From assembly GCA_025934695.1 (NCBI GenBank), contig JAICWS010000002.1:558001-622000 (forward strand): 64,000 nt of DNA, given 5' to 3'. A program made the translations under genes and the position numbers. Under the pieces are notes generated by a model. The model was not told the origin of the DNA. It ran no database searches and saw only the letters and a program-made list of their open reading frames with translations. How positions within the stretch are numbered: position 1 is the first letter of the stretch; each line of letters starts with the position of its first letter. The stretch comes from Alphaproteobacteria bacterium (GTDB taxonomy: Bacteria > Pseudomonadota > Alphaproteobacteria > Micavibrionales > UBA2020). Below are positions 1 to 8,200 of the stretch, piece after piece.

Positions 1-101
1 AAGCGCGCTGTGCGTATAAAGGAGCAGCGGTGTCGTTGCGGCGTAACCCCGGCCGCGCGGCGCTGTTGTTTAAACCCCAGGCACAAGGAAACTAAAGGCA
101 C

Positions 102-797
102 ATGGCACAATGTACAGCACCAAGAGATGGCCACCGCACAGCGAGCGGAGCAGCGAACTGCCCCGCATGTCGTGGCGGTCGTTATCGCGGCTACTCCTCG
201 TATTCGTCCTACTCTCCGTCCTACAGCACCCCGTCCTATTCCTCGTCTGGCGGCAGCGCAAGGCCGAGATGGTCGCGACCCGGCTCAGTCGTGGTGTACA
301 CGCCTGCCGAGGTGCGGGCACTTACACCGTTCCGCGAAAGCGTCGAGAAGCGCGCTTCCTTGCCTGATCTTCGGGACGTCTTTCTCTGCCACGCGTGGGA
401 CGACCGGGCAGCTGCCGCCAAGGAGCTGCACGATCTGCTCGTGTCGCACGGCGTCTCGGTTTGGTTCAGCGAAAAGGACGTTGGCCTCGGCGTGCCGTTG
501 ATGCGCGCCATCGACAAGGGCTTGGCGAACTCGCGGATCGGGCTCGTGCTAGTTACCCCTGCGCTGTTGCTCCGCCTCCCCAAGGAAGGCATTGCCGACA
601 AAGAGCTTTCCACATTGCTGGCGCGTGACCAGCTCGTTCCCATCGTGCACAACACGACGTATGAAGCTCTCCGCGAAATCAGTCCCATGCTTGCCTCCCG
701 AAGCGGTCTAAGCACCGGCGAAGCGTCGATGGCAGAAGTAGCGGCCAAGATCGCCGAACTGATCGCCATCGACGTCAAGCCGGCCAACGTATCTTAA
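102..797 (+). CDS. TIR-domain protein with Cys/His N-terminus
   Basis: The protein has 231 residues. Residues about 90-220 form a TIR domain: a first strand with DVFLCHAWDD (91-100), then VSVWFSEKDVGLG, and a Lys-Glu-Leu at 167-169 whose Glu168 fits the catalytic glutamate of NAD-cleaving TIR domains. The N-terminus carries C4, H11, C20 and C23, which could bind zinc, followed by a Ser/Tyr/Pro-rich linker (28-55). Bacterial TIR proteins commonly hydrolyse NAD+ in anti-phage defence or act as effectors; that role is inferred here. No partner sensor gene is visible next to it, so it may work alone or its partner lies left of the window. The ATG follows AAGGAAACTAAAGG. Pseudogene fragments downstream suggest an accessory patch. 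Confidence 0.85.
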   Translation: MAQCTAPRDGHRTASGAANCPACRGGRYRGYSSYSSYSPSYSTPSYSSSGGSARPRWSRPGSVVVYTPAEVRALTPFRESVEKRASLPDLRDVFLCHAWDDRAAAAKELHDLLVSHGVSVWFSEKDVGLGVPLMRAIDKGLANSRIGLVLVTPALLLRLPKEGIADKELSTLLARDQLVPIVHNTTYEALREISPMLASRSGLSTGEASMAEVAAKIAELIAIDVKPANVS

Positions 798-825
798 CTC
801 CAATTATCGTAGCTGCTAAACCTCC

Positions 826-855
826 CCCACCCGCTCTCGGTAGAGAGCGGGTGGG
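826..855 (+). other. GC-rich perfect hairpin after the TIR gene
   Basis: A 13-bp perfect stem (826-838 with 843-855) closes a GGTA loop 28 bp after the TIR stop. No T-tract follows on either strand, so it is not a textbook intrinsic terminator. It could still stall polymerase or protect the 3' end of the TIR mRNA. Confidence 0.5.
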
Positions 856-879
856 CGAGAGAAAAAAATGTTGCCTCCG

Positions 880-1112
880 TCAGCCGAACTTTAACAGGAG
901 GCCGTCGATCACATCCGTCACCATACGCTGCTGCGGTTTAGGCAGGCGGGCTAATCTGCTCAATCTGCTGCTGGTACTTCGGTGCGGGGCCACGCTTTGC
1001 GTTCTTCGCCGCCATCCCGAGCAATACTTCCACGTCCATCGACAAAGCGTCGGAGAGGCCGGGAAGCAGGGAAACGGCAACTTGCGACGGTCATTCTCAT
1101 AAGGCGCATAGG
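880..1112 (-). pseudogene. Frameshifted XRE-family regulator remnant
   Basis: Reading the minus strand in three successive frames gives pieces of one recognisable protein tail. YAPYENDRRKLP (about 1110-1075) is the end of an XRE-type helix-turn-helix. SLLPGLSDALSMDVEVLLG leads through KRGPAPKYQQQIEQIS. RLPKPQQRMVTDVIDGLL then runs to the stop at 880. This matches the C-terminal pattern of Cro/C1-type regulators, a Lys/Pro-rich linker plus a final helix. At least two frameshifts separate the pieces and the N-terminal helix-turn-helix is missing, so the gene is dead. It lies antiparallel to the TIR gene. Confidence 0.65.
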
Positions 1113-1116
1113 TTTG

Positions 1117-1146
1117 TTAATTCAGGGGACACTACACCTAATTAAA
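1117..1146. other. AATTAGGTGTAGTGTCCCC-type boundary sequence
   Basis: On the minus strand this stretch reads AATTAGGTGTAGTGTCCCC followed by TGAATTAAC. Closely similar strings flank transposase genes in many environmental bacterial genomes, from memory and not checked. Here no transposase is left. It sits exactly where the XRE remnant loses its N-terminal half, so it may mark the edge of a lost mobile element. Confidence 0.3.
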
Positions 1147-1291
1147 TAATCAAAAAAATTCGGTCGGGGCTCGCGCTCCGGCATTTAATCCGTGACGGCA
1201 TTCATGCCGACCTGGGCTCCTGACTTCAAGGACGTTCATTGCCGCGTAACGTTCAAGAAATTTCCAGTTTTCCGACTATTGGCCGCGGCGG

Positions 1292-1430
1292 CGGCGCGCT
1301 GAACCTGCCTATAACGGCTCGGGTCGGCTGACCACCAACGAGAACGGGCGCTCGCTGTCGCTGACCTACGACGGCTCTAGGCGCGTCTCGACGCTGGTGA
1401 CGCCCGATGACCTGCGCGATAAACTAATCC
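1292..1430 (+). pseudogene. RHS/YD-repeat protein fragment
   Basis: One frame reads AYNGSGRLTTNENGRS directly followed by LSLTYDGSRRVSTLVTP. This matches the YD repeat pattern of RHS proteins (Gly-Arg-Leu-Thr, about ten residues, Leu-Thr-Tyr-Asp-x-x-x-Arg-Val). The open stretch has no start and joins unrelated sequence on both sides, ending before the convergent hydrolase gene. I read it as a scar of a polymorphic-toxin gene or of horizontally acquired DNA. It is only about 45 codons, so the family call is tentative. The rest of 1113-1486 shows no gene. Confidence 0.35.
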
Positions 1431-1486
1431 AACAGCGAGCAGAGTCGGCCGGGATTACAGACGGGGGTTACGTTCTTCTTTTGATG

Positions 1487-2257
1487 TCATTTCAAATGAA
1501 CCCGGAACCACTCCATCAGCGTCTCCGCGACGAAGATGGCATCGTCCTTGCGGTTGTCGAAGAGGTGCGTGGCCTCGTCGTCGAGCGTGATGAGCTCCCT
1601 GTCGCAGGTAGCGCGGGAAACGATCGCCTCGGCGTTCTCGAAGCTGACGATGCTGTCGAAGGGCGCATGAAAGACGAATAGTTTGCATTTCAATAGCGCC
1701 GTATCTTCCGGCACGTGCTGCGAGGTCATATCCTCGACGAAGCTTTTCTTGAAGGCGACCTGGCGGCCCACGACGTTCACCTCGATCGTATCGTCCTTGT
1801 AGGTCAGGTGATTGTTGCGGCGGAATTTGTCAATGACGTATGACGGGTCGCGCGGCGAGCCAATGGTTGCCAGCGCCTGCACATACGGCAGCTGTTTCAT
1901 GGCTGAAATCGCGGCTGTCCCGCTGATGGAATGGCCGATGAGGAGTTTCGGCGGCGCGTGATTTTTGGCCACGTCCTGGCAGGCCGCGACAATGTCGAGC
2001 ACGCGCGTGCTGAAATTGGTATCCGCGAAGCGTCCGTCGCTTTCGCCCAAGCCCGTCATGTCAAAGCGCATCATGGCCGCGCCGTCTTCCGCCAGCGCGC
2101 GGCAGACCTTCGCGGCGCCGTGCGATTCCTTGGGGCAGGTGAAGCAGGGCGCGAAGACCCCCCAGAACAAGGGGTCGCCAGACGGCATGTCGATAAGGGC
2201 GGAAAGCTCCTCGCCGCGGCCGTTGTCGAATTTATGCCTGATGGTTCTGCGGGTCAT
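1487..2257 (-). CDS. Alpha/beta hydrolase
   Basis: This is a 256-residue cytoplasmic alpha/beta-hydrolase. The nucleophile elbow is GHSISG (108-113, Ser110). Asp201 in HAPFDSIV and His231 in EATHLF complete a plausible triad, and the strand before the elbow carries MTGLGESDGRF, an oxyanion-side loop. It resembles the hydrolase half of hydrolase/OsmC two-domain proteins, but no OsmC part follows. The substrate is unknown. It lies 39 bp downstream of the secreted-protein gene at 2297-2929 on the same strand and may be co-transcribed. No Shine-Dalgarno sequence is obvious before the ATG. Confidence 0.8.
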   Translation of the reverse strand: MTRRTIRHKFDNGRGEELSALIDMPSGDPLFWGVFAPCFTCPKESHGAAKVCRALAEDGAAMMRFDMTGLGESDGRFADTNFSTRVLDIVAACQDVAKNHAPPKLLIGHSISGTAAISAMKQLPYVQALATIGSPRDPSYVIDKFRRNNHLTYKDDTIEVNVVGRQVAFKKSFVEDMTSQHVPEDTALLKCKLFVFHAPFDSIVSFENAEAIVSRATCDRELITLDDEATHLFDNRKDDAIFVAETLMEWFRVHLK

Positions 2258-2296
2258 TTAAGAAGGAAAGATAGATGTGAAAGGACGGCGGCGGAT

Positions 2297-2929
2297 TTAT
2301 TCGGGGATCGGCGTGATCTTGCCGCCCTTGCCCGCTTCCTGGATGATCTCATGCCAGGCGAAATCCTTGTTGTGGGTTTTGCGCATGTCCTTGTACTTCT
2401 GAAGCACGGCGCGCTCGATGCCCGGCATCTTGTCGAGGAATTCCTTGTCCTTGGCGCTCAGCTTGCCCACGTTCGCGTTCGCCTTGTCCCATTCCGCTTT
2501 GTGCGCGGCGACATATTGAGCGCTCGCGGCCTTTATCCTGTCCGCCATTTCCTTTTTCTGCGCGGGCGTCATCGCGGCGTAGGACTTGCGGTTTCCTTCG
2601 AAAAACGCCTTGCGCTCGGCGGGCGACATGGCCTTGATCTTCGCAGCCATCTGCTTGACGTAGGCGTCCCGCTGTTCGGGCGTCATATTGTCGAATTTGC
2701 CGGCAGCGGCACCGGAAAATACGCCGATGACCGGCGTCAGCTGCTGGCCCGGGGCGGGCGGGGGCACCGTGAGTCCCTTGGACGGGATGTTCTTGATGGG
2801 GAAGGGACCGCTGTTGTCGATCACGACCGGCGCTTGCATCGCTGCCGGAGCCTGCGCCGCAAATGCCATGGCCGGCGGCAACAGCAGCGCGATCAGAAGC
2901 GCGACGGAGGCGGCGTTACGGATTCCCAT
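2297..2929 (-). CDS. Secreted helical protein, unknown
   Basis: I chose the second ATG (2929) because AAAGAAG precedes it and because it opens a clean signal peptide, MGIRNAASVALLIALLLPP through AFAAQ. The mature part begins with a Pro-rich segment and continues as long amphipathic helices with a recurring pattern, MTPEQRDAYVKQM, then MSPAERKAFFEGN, then MTPAQKKEMADRI. That spacing resembles Spy/LTXXQ-type periplasmic helical proteins, but the diagnostic LTxxQ is not exact, so I leave it unnamed. It is divergent from the ECF sigma operon at 3161, which encodes a Spy/CnrX-like protein, so a shared envelope-stress role is possible. Confidence 0.7.
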   Translation of the reverse strand: MGIRNAASVALLIALLLPPAMAFAAQAPAAMQAPVVIDNSGPFPIKNIPSKGLTVPPPAPGQQLTPVIGVFSGAAAGKFDNMTPEQRDAYVKQMAAKIKAMSPAERKAFFEGNRKSYAAMTPAQKKEMADRIKAASAQYVAAHKAEWDKANANVGKLSAKDKEFLDKMPGIERAVLQKYKDMRKTHNKDFAWHEIIQEAGKGGKITPIPE

Positions 2930-3160
2930 GTTACTTCTTTGATTCCCCAGCATAATCTTCAGCGAAGCCTATTCTATACGTTCCGGGGCCGTCAGGCCAA
3001 AGAAAAACCAACGACTTCAAACGCTTGTGTATATGAAAAATTTGTCTCGAAAGCGCAGGATTCAGTTTTTGCGTACGTGACACATTGTATATAGGGCAAA
3101 ACCGTTTATTTTCAGGGAGCAAGTCAAATTACAGATGTAAGCCCCTGGACACAGAAACGG

Positions 3161-3748
3161 ATGCGAAAACAGGCTCCTATAGCCCATGTGGAAGACGAGG
3201 CGAAAGACGATGCCGAGCTTATGCGCCGTATCGCAGGGGGAGACGAAAGGGCTTTCCAGGCCCTTATGCACCGCCATCTGGCCCGGACGGTCCGGCTGGC
3301 CGCCCGCGTCATGGGCGGGACGGCCGCGGCGGAAGATGTCGCGCAGGAAGCCTTCATCCGCGTCTGGAAGCACGCGGGCGACTGGCTGGAGCCGCACCAG
3401 GCGGGCGCCAAGTTCACGACCTGGCTTTACCGCATCGTGCTCAACCTGTGCATCGACGAAAAGCGCAAGAATCGCTTTTCCGATATCGAGAATATTCCCG
3501 AGCCGGTCGACGAAAGCGACAATGCACAGACCGGCATCGAGCGGCGGGAGCAGTCGGAACGTGTCCGCGCGGCTCTGGGCGACCTGCCCGAGCGCCAGCG
3601 CGCGGCTTTCGTCCTGTGCTTCTATGAAGAACATTCGAACAAGGAGGCGGCCGAGATGCTGGGCGTCAGCGTCAAGGCGCTCGAATCCCTCCTGGTGCGC
3701 TCGCGGCGCGCCCTTAAGGACAAGCTGGTGCAGGAGAAGCAACCATGA
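3161..3748 (+). CDS. ECF-type RNA polymerase sigma factor
   Basis: This is a 195-residue sigma-70 family protein with only regions 2 and 4. Region 2 spans about 18-100 and includes AAEDVAQEAFIRVWKH and the FTTWLYRIVLNLCID helix that binds the -10 element. Region 4 (about 135-187) has the LPERQRAAFVL start and the helix-turn-helix SNKEAAEMLGVSVKALESLL. ECF factors are held by a membrane anti-sigma factor until an envelope signal releases them. The next gene overlaps the stop by four bases (ATGA) and encodes the probable anti-sigma. The 207 bp upstream holds the divergent promoters; I could not identify an autoregulated promoter with confidence. Confidence 0.9.
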   Translation: MRKQAPIAHVEDEAKDDAELMRRIAGGDERAFQALMHRHLARTVRLAARVMGGTAAAEDVAQEAFIRVWKHAGDWLEPHQAGAKFTTWLYRIVLNLCIDEKRKNRFSDIENIPEPVDESDNAQTGIERREQSERVRAALGDLPERQRAAFVLCFYEEHSNKEAAEMLGVSVKALESLLVRSRRALKDKLVQEKQP

Positions 3749-4194
3749 AAACGCTGGATGACTTTAAGGAACATGTCGATCTCTATTCCGCGGACCTCTC
3801 GCGCTGGCCGCAGGACCTCGTGAAGCCCGCACTGCAGATGATCAAGGACGACCGCGGCGCGAAGGAATATTTCGACGCGGCGCTGGCGCTCGACGACAAG
3901 CTGCGCCGCTACGCGCCGAAAGAGCCCGCCTTGGAGGCGCTGGAAAGCCGCATCCTGTCCGAAATCCGCAAGACGCCGCAACAGCAGAAACCTCAAGCGG
4001 TGAAGGGCCCTGCCGCCCTCCGCAAGGCCTGGCTCTTCGCGCCCGGCGGCGGCCTGCTCGCGGCGGCCATTCTGGGTTTCATCATCGGGCTCTTGCCCCC
4101 GCAGCAGGGCGCCGATGTTTCTCCTGACCAGTCCGTGGTGCAGGAACAAATCATCGGCGGCGACGTCGACACCGATACGGGAGGACTCTTCTAA
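3745..4194 (+). CDS. Probable anti-sigma factor, single-pass membrane
   Basis: This 149-residue protein has a hydrophilic N-terminal half (1-95) rich in helices, starting LDDFKEHVDLYSADLSRWP. One membrane segment lies at about 101-119 (GGGLLAAAILGFIIGLLPP) and a short acidic periplasmic tail follows. It has no zinc-binding HxxxCxxC motif. Gene order (sigma, this gene, periplasmic sensor), the ATGA overlap with the sigma gene and the topology support anti-sigma function. The sequence itself does not match a family I can name. The next gene begins two bases after its stop. Confidence 0.65.
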   Translation: MKTLDDFKEHVDLYSADLSRWPQDLVKPALQMIKDDRGAKEYFDAALALDDKLRRYAPKEPALEALESRILSEIRKTPQQQKPQAVKGPAALRKAWLFAPGGGLLAAAILGFIIGLLPPQQGADVSPDQSVVQEQIIGGDVDTDTGGLF

Positions 4195-4196
4195 CA

Positions 4197-4721
4197 ATGA
4201 ATCGGGAAAAACTGACGATCGTCCTGGGCGCGGCCCTTCTCATTTCGCTCGTGGGAAACTTCTATATGGCCGGCCTCATGATGGGCCGCTCCTACAGCGC
4301 ACGCGAGCAGCACGGGCCGGGCGAGGCTGGCGAGCCGCACCGCGGCGAATGGCAGCGGCGCGAGGCGGAAATGCGCCGCCAGATGTCGCCCGCCGACCGC
4401 GAGATCCTGAAGAAGGCGATGCAGGAGCGCCGGCCGAAATTCCAGGCGCTTCGCCAGCAACTCGAAGAGGCGCACCAGAAGGTCGAAGACGCCCAGAATG
4501 CCGAGCCTTTCGACCAGAAGGCGCTGGACGAGACGATGCAGGCGGAGCGGGACAAGAAGTCCGAGCTCCTGCAGGCGCAGCGCCAGGCGCGGCAGGAAAT
4601 CATGCAGCAGCTCTCGCCGGAGGGCCGCACGATATTCAGTAAAGTGGTGCGCCAGCGTTTCGCCGACGCCCCCACGGGCCCCGGCGGCCCCTCGCCGGAC
4701 AAGCCTTCCCCCCAGCCTTGA
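4197..4721 (+). CDS. Periplasmic heavy-metal-sensor/Spy-like protein
   Basis: This 174-residue protein has an N-terminal membrane anchor (8-28, IVLGAALLISLVGNFYMAG) and a periplasmic, charged, all-helical body. The pattern RRQMSPADREILKKAMQERR, then LEEAHQKVEDAQNAEPFDQ, then LRQQL is typical of the CnrX/Spy 'periplasmic heavy-metal sensor' family. In such operons this protein senses metal or misfolding and relays it to the anti-sigma factor. It completes the sigma/anti-sigma/sensor operon, with a two-base gap to the gene before. The C-terminus is Pro-rich. The signal sensed is unknown. Confidence 0.75.
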   Translation: MNREKLTIVLGAALLISLVGNFYMAGLMMGRSYSAREQHGPGEAGEPHRGEWQRREAEMRRQMSPADREILKKAMQERRPKFQALRQQLEEAHQKVEDAQNAEPFDQKALDETMQAERDKKSELLQAQRQARQEIMQQLSPEGRTIFSKVVRQRFADAPTGPGGPSPDKPSPQP

Positions 4722-4785
4722 TTTAACAGAGGCATTTGTCTATCCTGTGCGGTGTCAAACAACACCTAACCGGGAGCCTCAATCC

Positions 4786-5052
4786 GTGAAACACACTCAT
4801 AAACTCGTTCTCTGCCTTGGTCTTCTGACCCTTCTTTCCGCACCTCTGGCCGGCTGCAGCAGCACCTGGGGCGGGATGAAGCAGGACTGGCACAACATGA
4901 CCGGCAGCGACGACAGCTCGGCCGCGCCCGCCGCCACGACCACCACGACGACGACCGCGACCACGGCACCCGCAGCTGCGGCACCCGCAGCCGCGCCGGC
5001 CCCGGGCGACACGGTCATCCGTTCTGAGTCCACAACGACCTACAACAGGTAA
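4786..5052 (+). CDS. Small Thr/Ala-rich lipoprotein
   Basis: An 88-residue protein starting at GTG, preceded by CGGGAG at about 4771. The signal ends in a lipobox, LSAPLAGC, so the mature protein starts with a lipidated Cys. The tail is a low-complexity Thr/Ala/Pro stretch (TTTTTTTATTAPAAAAPAA), likely an extended linker in the periplasm, and ends IRSESTTTYNR. I know of no function. It lies 64 bp after the ECF operon and four bases before the entericidin-like gene, with which it probably forms a transcript ending at the 5219 terminator. Confidence 0.75.
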   Translation: MKHTHKLVLCLGLLTLLSAPLAGCSSTWGGMKQDWHNMTGSDDSSAAPAATTTTTTTATTAPAAAAPAAAPAPGDTVIRSESTTTYNR

Positions 5053-5055
5053 TCG

Positions 5056-5193
5056 ATGAGAACGCTTCAAGCGCTTTTGCTGAGCCTGTCCCTGATGGCG
5101 GTGCTGGGCCTTTCCGCCTGCCACACCGTCCAGGGCCTCGGCGAGGATACCGCCGCCGCCGGCCACGCGATCGAACACGCAGCAGGGCATTAA
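5056..5193 (+). CDS. Entericidin EcnA/B-family lipoprotein
   Basis: A 45-residue lipoprotein. The signal peptide MRTLQALLLSLSLMAVLGLS is followed by the lipid-anchor cysteine (SACHTV) and the short mature sequence TVQGLGEDTAAAGHAIEHAA. Cys-x-Thr-Val-x-Gly-x-Gly-x-Asp followed by Gly-x-Ala-Ile is the entericidin signature. E. coli entericidins are small stress-linked envelope lipoproteins; in Alphaproteobacteria their role is unclear. It starts four bases after the preceding stop and is followed by an intrinsic terminator. Confidence 0.8.
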   Translation: MRTLQALLLSLSLMAVLGLSACHTVQGLGEDTAAAGHAIEHAAGH

Positions 5194-5218
5194 TAAAAAA
5201 GCAAGCCTGAAATGAACA

Positions 5219-5257
5219 AGGGCCGGTTGCTTCAAGAGAGCAGCCGGCCCTTTCATT
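5219..5257 (+). terminator. Intrinsic terminator
   Basis: An inverted repeat, AGGGCCGGTTGCT paired with AGCAGCCGGCCCT, closes a short TCAAGAG-type loop and is followed by TTTCATTTTG. It ends the lipoprotein/entericidin transcript. The gene on the other side is convergent, and the stem can also act for it. Confidence 0.8.
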
Positions 5258-5270
5258 TTGTCGTCAACGG

Positions 5271-8200
5271 TCAGCGGCGGGGTTTCATCGCGGGCGCCTT
5301 CACTTTCCCGGCAGGATAGGTGAAGTTGTCATTCGCCTTCAGGCGCGCGGCGACGATGCTGAAGTCCGCCTGCGGGTCGGGCATGGGGCGCGACTCCGTC
5401 TGCTCTCCTACGACCTGCTTCAGCAGGTATTCGCGGCTCAGGTCGGTCAGCGACGGGGTGACCTTCACGAATTCCGGCGGCAGCGCCTGCAGCGCGTCCT
5501 TGAGCCCCTGCGTCCAGACGGCCTCAGCCCGCGTCGCGGCTTTCGCGTTCTTCAGCCCGTCCTTTTCGACGATGTCGAACAGCTCATTCGCCTGGTCCTG
5601 GTCGAGGCTGATGGGGAAGCTGCGGTCGTCTGCCACGACGAGGGTCTTTTCCTGCGCTGGGCTGTAAAACAGCATGGTCGCACGTGACATCTGCACGACG
5701 TCGGCAGGCACTTCCTGCCCCTTGGCGGTATAATTCGCGCCCACGACGGTGAAACCGTCTTCCGCCGCCAGCTTCTTCAGGATGTTGTAGCCGGTCTTCT
5801 CGTCGCAGGGGATCTGCAGGATGTCGTTGCCGATCAGCAGGCACAGCAGTTCGCGGTCGGGATTGTAATAGGCGTCATCGATGCAGCTTTTGTGGGTGAT
5901 GACATTCTCCGCCGCGATCAGGCCGCTTTTCGACGACAGGCCCTGGAAGATGTTTTTCGCGAGGTCTTCCTCGGCGCTGATGAAGCCGGGCTTGCGCGTG
6001 GGCCCATATTTGCGGCAGGTGAAACCCGTTTCGCGCGCGTCGGTATACATCATGTAGCCAAGCTGGGCGAAGTTGAAGTGCAGGTTCTGCAGCGACTTGC
6101 CGCCGGGCGCCTGGATCATGTCGGAGCTGGCCACCGCCTGTTCCAGTTTCGCGAAGTCGGACTTCGAGGCCAGTTCCACGGGATAGAAATACTGGCCCGG
6201 CACCGCGCTCTCGAGCAGGTCTTCGAAATCGTTGCTCTCGCAGCGGAATTCCAGCGAATTCTTGTCGGCGTTCAGTTGCAGGATCGAGGCGTTCTTCGGG
6301 TTGACGAAGGTGCCGGACAGGTCGAGCAGCGGCTCTTTCGCCGCCACCTGCACTGTGCCGTCGAGGATCTGCACTGCGCCGTAGCGGTCGACCAGCAGGT
6401 GCGTGCCGTCGGACAGCGGCTGCAGCAGCGCGACGCTGCGCTGGTTGATGCTTAAGAGGGCGCCATTCTTCCCCGTGACATGCACGAAATCCTCGCGCGC
6501 ATGCAGGGCGTCGCGCGCGGCAGCATCGACGTTCAACTCGCCCGTATGGCGGTTCCAGGTGATCTTGGTGCCATTCGCGTCGGTCGCGATGCGGTCGATG
6601 TTCTCGGGCCGGTAAATGCCGTCGTACTCGGACTGGAAGCCGCCCTTGCGCTGCAGCAGCGACAGGACTTCGCCCGCTTCCGCAGGCGACAGGCTTTCCA
6701 TGAAGGTTTGGCCCGTGCCGTTCACGGTATAGCGCATGGCCTTCGTTTCGGCATTGTACCAGATATTGGCGATGCGCCCGAGGTTCGTCATGATCTTGCC
6801 GTCGCTCAAGCGCACGTTGTCGCCGGCGTAATTGGCTTCCATGGCGCTCAGGGTCTTCGCGGCGTCCGCATTGGCGCCCGGCGCGGTCGCGGCGGCGTAA
6901 AGGATGTTCGCGCGTGCGGCATCTGACGAAAACGGCTCGACCAGCGCCGCGATCCAGTTCAGCTTGCCGTCGGGCGGCAGCTTGCTTATCGCCACGCGTT
7001 CCAGCCAGCCGCCCTGTTTCGTGAGCTCCGCGCGCAGTTCGTCGAGGCCGCCGTTGGCGAAGCTCGAGGCGATCAGGCGGCGGGTCACGGGCAGGGAGAA
7101 GGCGCCCGGCTCGGCCAGCACCTGCTTGTCGAGGAAGTTGAGCACGTTCTGAGATGCGCCGCGCACCGCGTTGGAATGGACCTTCAGCTCATCCAAAATC
7201 CCGGCGGCGAGGGCCTTGTCCATGAGGTTTGCGAGGTCGGATTTGGTGCTTGCGGTCGCGAGGATCTGGTCGACCAGCGGCGCGGTGGCTTGGGAATGAC
7301 TGAGCTCCCAAAGTGCCATGAACTGGTGGCCGCTCTGCGCTTGCGCCATGCGATCCAGGATCCCGCTCAAAGCCGGGACGTCCTGCCGCGCGACGGCCTC
7401 CATAAAACCCGTGAGATTTTCCTCCGACTTGCCGTTGTTATCGGACAGCCCGTCGAGAAGCTCGCCGATTGCGGCCTTCATCGCCGCGACGCCGCCCTTG
7501 AAGCGCAGCACCAGGCGGTCGAAGGGCGTCATCGCCGTGCCCTTGAGGCCGATCAGCTCGGCCAGGTCTTCGTCTTTCTTGCCGGTGCGCAGGGCGTCGA
7601 GCGCGATCTTGAGCGCACGCGAGTTGAGCGGGTCGTTCGGGGCGGTGGTTTCCTGCATCACGCGCTCGAAAATCTCGCGTTTGGTCTTCAGGCCCGAGAC
7701 TTTAAAGTCGGGCTCGTATTTCAGCGCGGTTTCGAGCAGCAGCAGCTGGTTGGCGCGCGACGTCACGCGGTTGAGCGCGAGGTCGGCGAAGCTGACCGCG
7801 TCGAAGTCCTTCAGCAGGAATTCTTTCAACTGCTTGGCGTCGGTCGTTTCCGGCTTCGGGAAGAGGCTGGGCAGCAACGCCGCGAATTCGGGGATGCGCT
7901 GCTCGTCGATCAGGATGGCGGTCTTCGAATAGGCCAGCGCCTTTTCGCGCAGGGCCTGCGCCTTCACGTTGATGACGAGGTCGTAATCGTGGCGCGCGAG
8001 ATCGATGACATATTGCGGGTTCTGGTAGGTCTCCATCAGCTTGTCGAGATTGGGCGTCGGCTTGTTGGCTTCGGGCGCCAGCGTTTCGCCTACCCAGTTC
8101 ATGAAGCTGTCGACGTAATAGTGGCGGTCGCTCTGCAGCGCGATCAGCTCTCCGCGCACAAGCCGCCAGTGGCGGCGCAATTCATCTTCGCGGCGGCGGA

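Noticed and set aside
826-855. Hairpin after the TIR gene as an intrinsic terminator
   Set aside because: The stem is perfect, but no T-tract follows on either strand.
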